From contig JAPDRO010000008.1 in the NCBI GenBank assembly GCA_030247885.1, positions 682,001-746,000 of the forward strand: a stretch of 64,000 nucleotides of DNA, read 5' to 3'. Below are positions 57,696 through 64,000 of the stretch, piece by piece. Source of the DNA: Taxawa tesnikishii (nom. ined.) (taxonomy: Eukaryota > Ascomycota > Dothideomycetes > Dothideales). The stretch's first letter is position 1, and each line of letters begins with the position of its first letter. The notes beneath the pieces were generated by a model. It was not told where the DNA came from and made no database searches. It was given only the letters and a program-made list of their open reading frames with translations. The position numbers and the translations under genes are program-made.

Positions 57696-59943
57696 ATGCC
57701 TGGATTCACTGCCCTTAACCATCAGCCTGCCATGGCTCAGCCACAGGCTGCATCAGTTAAGAGCAAGAGATCGACAGATATTATGCGAGAGGTTGCGCTG
57801 CGTGTGAACAAACGCAAAGAACAAGCTGCTGCCATATATGCTGCGCAACTCAAGCAAAAGAGAAGTGCTGCTGCGAGTGTTAGAGGAATTCCACCTAGCG
57901 CACCTTCCGCCTTCCCTTTCACCGTCGAGGCTAGCCCTAAGCTCCCTGACAGACGCACCTCAGCAACCGCTTCACCGTTAGCTGACGGCAACATGCCGAC
58001 GGCAGAGACCAATGAAACACCAACAGGTCCCGCAGCTACATCGCGTGCCAGCAGCCCCAGCTTCCACGCAGGCGTAGGTCCTGTTGCGTCTACGGGCTCA
58101 GCATCACGTCGGGGGACTAGCTCACCAGATCCAATCGCACAGTGGAACCCCAGAGAGCAGCCTCTTCCTAGGAAATCTAGCAGCCCTGCCCAAGGGCAGC
58201 ACAGCGCTGCCACCAATAGCGATGCTTCTGTCAACCAGGCTGGTGCTGAGCCAACCGTTGAGAGAGAAGAGAGTACCGGAGCAGATGATTCAGACCGGTC
58301 GTTGACTATGGGCCAGCAGAAGCGAAAACTGAAGCGTGTTGACAAAAACGTTTCAGACGAAACTCCTACGAGTCTTACCAAGAAACCCAGGCTAGGTGGT
58401 CCTCTTGTGTTTAGCAACAGGTCACGTGACCAGTCAATACGTTCTCGACCTCAGCAGACTGCTACCGCGTCTTCGGAGCATGGCAACAAACAACAGACTC
58501 CACTCAGACAAACAGAAAGGGATGCCGATGGAATTCGGGGGACTAAGGCATCATCTGCTTCGGCAGTATCTTCTTCGAAACCCACATCAGCTGCATCAAC
58601 GATGGCCACTGCTCGTCGGGCATCAATCGTCAACGCCGACTCAGATGCCTTAGTACCTCCTACTGCGCCTGGCATAGAAATGCCGGTAAGTCCTAGTTCT
58701 CGACGGACATCGATCAACACCAATCCACTAGGAGGCCAGCTTGTACCGCCGAAGTGGTACACAAAGCTCAAGCCAGACAGAGTGGCTGGCGCGGGAGACG
58801 AGGAAGCCAAACTGCGATTGAGAACATTGGCAGACAACTGCGAAAGTACGTCCCGCATCCGACACAATTGTGTCAGCGTAGGAAAAAGCTAACGATAACT
58901 AGAATATGTGCGGTCAAAGCAGACCGATACCCTGGAGAGGGAGTTTGCCATTATTGCCAATGCCTTGCATGAGGCTGCGTTCATCAAACACCCAAAGATC
59001 AGACAACTCCTCCGGGTTACACGCCTTCTGTACAATGATGGGCTGCCCCGGTTCTTCGCGGATGAGTACTCAGGTAGGTTACTGATCTCATGATGGCCAA
59101 TCCACGTTTTCCAGCGCTTGTAGTTGACACAACTAGGAGGAGTTGATTACCCGTACTACATCAAATCAGACGCCAAAGAGCTGTATCTCAAATGGTGCGA
59201 TGAAGACTTCGACATCAGCATCTTCCGCGGCATTGACAGAGGAACGAAAAAGATGACTGACAGACGTGGCAACGTGGTCCAGGACTTTGCCGCTGACAAG
59301 CTCAAACAAGGTTACTCAAAGAGAAAACATGGGGACTACTTCGGGGAAGGCGACCTGGTCAACGGCCAGTGGTGGGCTACTCAGCTTGCTACCGTTCGCG
59401 ATGGCGCCCACAGGAGTACTCAGGGCGGCATTGCCGGTAGGTTACCTGTCAAAGGCACAGACGAACCGTCGGGCGCCTGGTCGTGCATTATCGCCGGCAA
59501 CCCTCAATACCCTGACATCGACAACGGCGACGTAGTGCTCTACTGCGGGATGGACGGCGCTGGCACCGCACCAACTGACTACACGAGGATCATGCTTGAG
59601 AGCGCCAAACCCGACAATCACAATCCTGTTCGTGTCATCCGGTCCTTCCAATGCAAAGAGGAGAAGTATCGCCCTGTGGTGGGCTACCGATATGATGGCC
59701 TGTATGATGTGGTTGACCAAGAACTGCTTGATGGAAGCAAGGCGCGGTATCGATTCAAGCTTGTTCGGCGCCCTGGTCAAGACCCCATCAGATGCGAGGG
59801 ACCGGGGCACGTCCAACGCTACAGGAGCAGGCGGCATACGCTAGGGAAAAGTGATACGGGCATTTCGGCCAGTACGAACGGCGGACGAATCCGACAGCAA
59901 GGATTGTCGTGCCAGGTCGCACCGAAAGAAACTGAAGCGATGA
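57696..59943 (+). CDS. SRA-YDG domain protein (modified-DNA binding), frame broken twice near its end
   Basis: The ATG at 57696 (MPGFTALNHQPAM) is used because the earlier in-frame codon is GTG. Exons 57696-58845, 58903-59073 and 59137-59943 plus two inferred bases give 709 residues. The first 350 residues are Ser/Pro/Thr-rich and disordered with a basic patch (KRKLKRVDKN). A helical segment follows (EREFAIIANALHEAAFIKHPKIRQLL). The SRA-YDG domain spans about 59340-59800: AHRSTQGGIAGR, GAWSCIIAGNPQYPDIDNGDVVLYCG, VRVIRSF, YRPVVGYRYDGLYDVV and YRFKLVRRPGQDPI. SRA domains flip out 5-methylcytosine in DNA. The frame changes at GGGG (59804-59807) and AAAA (59847-59850). No RING or methyltransferase domain is fused to it. 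Confidence 0.88.
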
Positions 59944-60135
59944 ACATCAAGCGTGATGGCTTAATATGCAGTGTTGCTGATGAATACTTTGCTTTGGTTG
60001 CTCTATGGAAGGAACGATCCGCTGGATCGGATCGCAGGGCTTGAGATGGTTTTCACTTGTAACGAGTAACGACACCATGAGTTGCTTTCACCCGTCATGA
60101 ATTGAGACTTTTTCTTTATTCAAACTCCGAAAACA

Positions 60136-61731
60136 TTATACCCCTGCCTCGTGATTCATCTTGACTTCATGTTGTGCCTCCCTGATAAACGGACTCCGCG
60201 CTCTGATAGCTCTACCCTTGAACAGCAACAACACCGGCGCCATCGCCAACAATAGCGCCAAGAACCCAAGCAAGCTACTCGCCCACTGAAACCCAAGCGT
60301 GGAATACATACTCGCCGCGGCAAACGGCAGGAAACCAGCGAACACGTTCTCGCCGCACGCAACAGCGGCGACGGCGCTTGCGGCGTACTTGCTGTAGCAG
60401 TCCGTGACATAGTCCGCGATGCCGCACACGACGAGCTCAATGCCGAAGCCGACCATACCCAATCCCATTGTCGGCGCAATCCACGGAAGCCAGGGATACG
60501 ACGCCCATCCGTAGACGAACATGCCGCCCGTCATGCCCACAAAGCCGCCCAGGATGCTCATGTACAGTCTGGCCTCAGGGATCGGCATGCCGGGTGTTTC
60601 GGTGTTCCTGCTCGCGGAGGCGAAGTACAGCTTCGAGCCGAGGATCTGAAAGGGCCAGCCGACGAGCTGGCCGATGACGACGGCGCCCTGGACGTAACCG
60701 GCGGAGCTGCTGTCCCAGCCGTAGAGCGCCGTGAAGACCTGTTCGACGGACTGCGTGAAGAGGTACACCATCCCGACCGAGAAGGCGGACCACAAGGTAA
60801 AGCTGAAGACGACGTATTCCGTGCACAGCATGTAGATGGGCCGCTTGACGCTCTCCAGCAGCACGCTCGTGAGGGGAGGCGCGTCCAATTCGTCGCGCGT
60901 ATAGGCTTTGCGGCCGGTTTTCCGGCGGATGTGTGCCGCTTTGCGCCGCAGGAGGATGGATGCGCGAGTCTCCCGGAAGAGGAAGAAGAAGATGGGGAAG
61001 AAGATGCCGGTCCAGATCAGCTGGATCCAGAGAATCCACCGCCAGGACGCAAGGTTTTTGTGGATGGCGCCGCCGATGACGGGGCTTATGGAGCTGCCGG
61101 CGAGGTATGCGGTGATGTAGAGCGACATGGGGACGGTACGACCGCGGTCGCCGACCCAGACGTCGCAGATGGTGCTGCAGGTGATGTTCGCGATGAGGCT
61201 CACGCAGCCGCCGGCAAAGAAGCGGACGACGATCAGTGTGGCGAAGCTGTTTGCGAGCGCCTGAGGGATAAGGAAGATGATGAAGAGGAAGTAGGAGATC
61301 AGGTAGCCGAGCCGCATGCCGAAGTCCTCCAGCACAGGGAGCAGGATCATCATGAAGATGCCGCCGCCAATGGTCCATGAGGTGACAGGCCAGAAAGAGT
61401 TGGGGAAGTGGGCGTCGGATATCCCGAATTCATGGTTGATGTCTTCCCAGGCTACTGTGATGATGGTGCCGTTGATGAGCACAGTAAACGTTCCCAAGAG
61501 AACGGTGATGGTGAGGATCCATTTCTTCCTCGTCGGCCAATTGAAGGGATTCTTGGGATCATCCGGGCCATCCCAGTCCACGATTTCGATGTCGCTTTCG
61601 GGAGGTTCGTCTGTTCGTGTCTTGGAGCGTTGCAATGAGACTTCTTGGTCCACGCGTGTCAGGTTGTGTGCACTTGCAGCGTTTGGAGTTTGGGCTATTG
61701 CCTCTTCATCTTTTCTATCGAACATGCTCAT
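60136..61731 (-). CDS. MFS multidrug-type transporter
   Basis: A single intact exon starting at the ATG at 61731 (MSMFDRKDEEAIAQ), 531 residues. The cytosolic head ends in VDWDGPDDPKNPFNWPTRKKW, the signature of the fungal DHA1 multidrug carriers. Twelve hydrophobic segments are visible, among them ILTITVLLGTFTVLINGTII and YLISYFLFIIFLIPQALA. VPMSLYITAYLAGSSISPVIGG contains the antiporter-type motif C position. A basic loop (RRKAAHIRRKTGRKAY) lies between the halves. It is probably a plasma-membrane exporter; the substrate is not predictable. The gene is convergent with the SRA gene (192 bp between ends) and divergent from the DUF4202 gene. Confidence 0.94.
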   Translation of the reverse strand: MSMFDRKDEEAIAQTPNAASAHNLTRVDQEVSLQRSKTRTDEPPESDIEIVDWDGPDDPKNPFNWPTRKKWILTITVLLGTFTVLINGTIITVAWEDINHEFGISDAHFPNSFWPVTSWTIGGGIFMMILLPVLEDFGMRLGYLISYFLFIIFLIPQALANSFATLIVVRFFAGGCVSLIANITCSTICDVWVGDRGRTVPMSLYITAYLAGSSISPVIGGAIHKNLASWRWILWIQLIWTGIFFPIFFFLFRETRASILLRRKAAHIRRKTGRKAYTRDELDAPPLTSVLLESVKRPIYMLCTEYVVFSFTLWSAFSVGMVYLFTQSVEQVFTALYGWDSSSAGYVQGAVVIGQLVGWPFQILGSKLYFASASRNTETPGMPIPEARLYMSILGGFVGMTGGMFVYGWASYPWLPWIAPTMGLGMVGFGIELVVCGIADYVTDCYSKYAASAVAAVACGENVFAGFLPFAAASMYSTLGFQWASSLLGFLALLLAMAPVLLLFKGRAIRARSPFIREAQHEVKMNHEAGV

Positions 61732-62525
61732 TGCGGGGACGAACGGGGTTTTCTCGCAGCGTGCAAAAAGCAAACGCGGTGTTGCTCAATCCTTCGCGGC
61801 CTACGTATGCAATATGTACAGCATGAGTCGCCACTGAGCAAAAGGTCTCTACCGCCAGAAGCTGAGAACGAGTGGAAGGGATGGGAGTGTAACACACAAC
61901 ACGGATGAAGAGAGAAGGGAAGTAGTAGCAGTAGTGGCGGTAGTAGCGGTAGTGACCGAGTAAATAGACGGCCATGTTAGGCATAAAATCTGATGGCACA
62001 CGCTGGTCTTGCATCATTACCTAACAAATTTCCATTTTACGGAGTGAAGGGCTCAAGCTAGCGGGTACGCGAAAACCGTAGAGCGTTGTGGAAGTTCTCC
62101 CCAACTCAACTGCACACAGACCCGCAACCCGCGGGTTCCGTCGTGCCTCATTGTTGTCTGGTTGCTGTCCCATCCGAGGGTTGCTTGTTTGCGCTCCCAC
62201 ACTTCGTCCTTGGTCCAACGGAATCCGCGGGCGCCGTCGGTATGGCATCCGGGAGGAGGTGGAGGATTTTCATCTTGATGCCGGCACGTCAGCCAAGCAC
62301 GCAGAATTCGTTGTTCAGCCCGCTTTTCCTGGGTCGACTTGCCTGTTTGGGACTTTGGCGTTTTGTTGAAGAACCTCTCGCAACTGATTCCGTCCAACAT
62401 CGCGGTTCTTGGCAGTTGCTGTGGGCGAGCTCGAGGAAATACCATACAGTGCCATCTGGCTGCTGATCGCTGAATCAATACATTGAGCTTGCTTGCTTGC
62501 GTGCTGATCAGTAGACTGCTGCACC
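61732..62525. other. Divergent promoter region, no gene seen
   Basis: About 790 bp between the MFS and DUF4202 starts. It includes a GTAGTAGCAGTAGTGG-type trinucleotide-like patch at 61921-61955. No supported ORF. Confidence 0.4.
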
Positions 62526-63113
62526 ATGGACGCCAAATTCGACAAAGCAGCCGCGCAGATCGATGCCGCACACGCAGAGGACCCCAAGAAGGTAGCAGTC
62601 GACGGGCAGGAAGTTCCGTACGAGCTGCACTATGCCCGTAAGATGACCTCGTACCTGGAGAAGCACACTCCACGTGCCTCAAATGTACTTCGTCTGGCCA
62701 TTCGCGCACAGCACTTCCGGCGCTGGGAGGTGCCGCGCGACTCATACCCTATGACTCGGGTGGGCTACCATTCCTGGCGGACGTTTCTCAAGAAGCGGCA
62801 GGCGCAGCTCGTCGGACCCATTCTCTCCTCTTGCGGGTATTCCGAGGCGGAAGTCGCGCGGGTGCAGGCATTGATCGAGAAGCAAGGTCTGAGAGAGGGG
62901 GATCCGGAGGTGCAGGCGCTGGAGGATGTGGCTTGTCTTGTGTTTCTGGATGATCAGTTTGAGGATTTCGAGAAGGAGCATGACGAAGATAAGATTATCA
63001 AGATCCTGCAGAAGACATGGGGGAAGATGGGAGAGAAAGGACAACAGATGGCGTTGGAGATGCATATGCCACAGCGGAGCCAAGAGTTGGTCGAAAAGGC
63101 GCTGAAGGGCTAG
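62526..63113 (+). CDS. DUF4202 family protein
   Basis: A single 195-residue ORF, about the full length of the family. It is helical and charged: MDAKFDKAAAQIDAAHAEDP, VPYELHYARKMTSYLEKHTP, LRLAIRAQHFRRWEVPRDSYPMTRVGYHSWR and VACLVFLDDQFEDFEKEHDEDKII. The conserved His/Arg/Asp residues (AQHFRRW, GYHSWR and CLVFLDDQF) match the recurring pattern of this family, found in bacteria and fungi, and recall an HD-type metal site, though no activity is established as far as I know. The protein appears soluble, with no signal peptide or membrane segment. Confidence 0.85.
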   Translation: MDAKFDKAAAQIDAAHAEDPKKVAVDGQEVPYELHYARKMTSYLEKHTPRASNVLRLAIRAQHFRRWEVPRDSYPMTRVGYHSWRTFLKKRQAQLVGPILSSCGYSEAEVARVQALIEKQGLREGDPEVQALEDVACLVFLDDQFEDFEKEHDEDKIIKILQKTWGKMGEKGQQMALEMHMPQRSQELVEKALKG

Positions 63114-63414
63114 ACGAATTGGTACAAGACCAGCATGCTGTACCGCGAGGCGGCTGGTGGAAGCTCGCAACAACGTCAACCGAAAAGCATCTCTATTGCT
63201 CCTACAGGACGGAGGGAATGCCGCGCAATACACCCGATGTTGCATCGGCAAGACTACAAGACGGATCGGACGAATCACGACATGTATGAAAAGGATCAAG
63301 AAGTCACTGTCCATTGTTCTCCACGACCTCACCTGCAAGAAAACACCTTCGCATATCTCCATCATGAATAGACCAGAAAAGAAGAGAGCCCTCCAAAATC
63401 GGTCAAGGGTGCGA
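63114..63414. other. Convergent spacer, no gene seen
   Basis: About 300 bp between the DUF4202 and dehydrogenase genes. Nothing recognisable. Confidence 0.4.
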
Positions 63415-64000
63415 TCAGATGCCGCGCCCACCGTCAACCTCCAGGTTGACACCAGTAATGAACTTCCCTTCGTCAGAAGCTAGATACACTGCCGCATTCG
63501 CCACGTCCGAGGGTTCTGTCAACCTCTGCAGAGGAATGGCAGCTGTGAATTGCTTCCTGTTCTCCGGCGTGTCTTCGACGCCAACGAACGACGAGAAGAG
63601 CTGGGTGCCGGACAGCAACGGACAGAGGGCGTTGACCCTGATTTGATCCTTGCCGTACTCTGCCGCCAGTCCTTTGGTTGCCTGTTTACTAGTCAGCCTA
63701 CCCGTTTCTTCCGCCAGCAATTCACCTGCAACCCAATCTCCAAGCCCAAGAGGGAAAGAAAGGAGAGAGGAGCAGACTTGCATTCGACACAGCCCCTTTC
63801 GAGCTGTTGTACCACACCAACCCAGGCCTGGGTCTTATACTTCCGATACTCGCGATGTTAATCATCGCACCGCCTTGTCCCTGCTTCTGCATCTGCGGGA
63901 TCGCAACTTTGACACTCCAGAAGATGCTCTTCACATTCACGCCAAATACCCTTTCGAATTCATCCTCGCTCACCTCCGCCGTGGGCTTGTTCCGGTATGT
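63415..64000 (-). CDS. Short-chain dehydrogenase/reductase, C-terminal part (runs off the window)
   Basis: A classical SDR whose N-terminal Rossmann part lies beyond 64000. Visible are FERVFGVNVKSIFW, the MINIASIGSIRPRPG strand with catalytic Ser region, and the active-site YNSSKGAV (Tyr-x3-Lys). After an intron the sequence continues with ATKGLAAEYGKDQIRVNALCP, the ALCP replacing the common AICPG, then PLQRLTEPSDVANAAVYLASDEGKFITGVNLEVDGG. The intron (63781-63682, 100 nt) has a GC-AG boundary: the exon ends in AAT and the donor is GCAAGT. The reaction is NAD(P)-dependent oxidation or reduction of an alcohol or ketone; the substrate is unknown. Confidence 0.93.

Noticed and set aside
60575-61378. 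267-residue minus-strand ORF inside the MFS gene
   Set aside because: A frame shadow of the transporter, rich in His/Arg/Pro; the transporter frame has clear membrane helices.

Overview
The window looks like nuclear DNA of a filamentous ascomycete (Pezizomycotina, most likely a Dothideomycete). Introns are short (about 45-140 nt) with GTRNGT donors and CTAAC-like branch sites. Genes sit every 2 kb or so on both strands, and the products are typical fungal families: trifunctional HIS4, Atg6, Hrd3, Scm3, ubiquitin-L40 and fungal MFS and YAT transporters. I see no operons, CRISPR arrays, intact transposons, viral fossils or convincing RNA genes. Taxonomy is an inference from gene style only.

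Layout. 1-10 kb: the 3' end of a nuclear-type protein, an ankyrin protein, APRT, a secreted GH53 galactanase, a flavin-reductase-like protein and a many-exon alpha/beta hydrolase. 10-22 kb: poly(A) polymerase, a divergent Hsp70, an inositol 5-phosphatase-like protein and a small membrane protein, separated by large gene-free spacers. 22-36 kb: an MFS transporter, a 2OG-Fe(II) oxygenase, ubiquitin-L40, a coiled-coil protein with a Cys/His head, an amino-acid permease and an O-fucosyltransferase-like protein. 36-49 kb: ATG6 and SCM3 on a shared 374-bp promoter, a mitochondrial-type cysteine synthase, a MidA/NDUFAF7-like methyltransferase and an alpha/beta hydrolase fused to a dual-specificity phosphatase. 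49-64 kb: HRD3, HIS4 divergent from a BEM46-like hydrolase, an SRA-YDG protein, a second MFS transporter, a DUF4202 protein and the end of a short-chain dehydrogenase. The set is mostly housekeeping (purine salvage, His and Cys synthesis, ERAD, autophagy, centromere, mRNA 3' ends) with some nutrient and efflux functions. I see no biosynthetic cluster.

The most important general observation is technical. At least eleven otherwise well-conserved genes change reading frame, and in every case one or two missing bases explain it, mostly in a run of 4-6 identical bases. Permease, OFUT-like, HRD3, MidA-like, BEM46, SRA, 2OG, APRT, TM protein, hydrolase-phosphatase and SCM3 all show this. I found no case that needs an extra base. 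Exon lengths become multiples of three when exactly the inferred number of bases is added. Systematic homopolymer undercalling is more likely than eleven pseudogenes, and coordinates below span the whole gene across these breaks.

Biologically, the items most worth a second look are the hydrolase-phosphatase fusion, the long Scm3 with a Myb/SANT domain and its shared promoter with ATG6, the SRA-domain protein beside an AT-rich block, the Cys/His-head coiled-coil protein, a 9-nt microexon, two GC-AG introns, an overlapping uORF on the Hsp70 gene and an orphan NLR-style ankyrin array.
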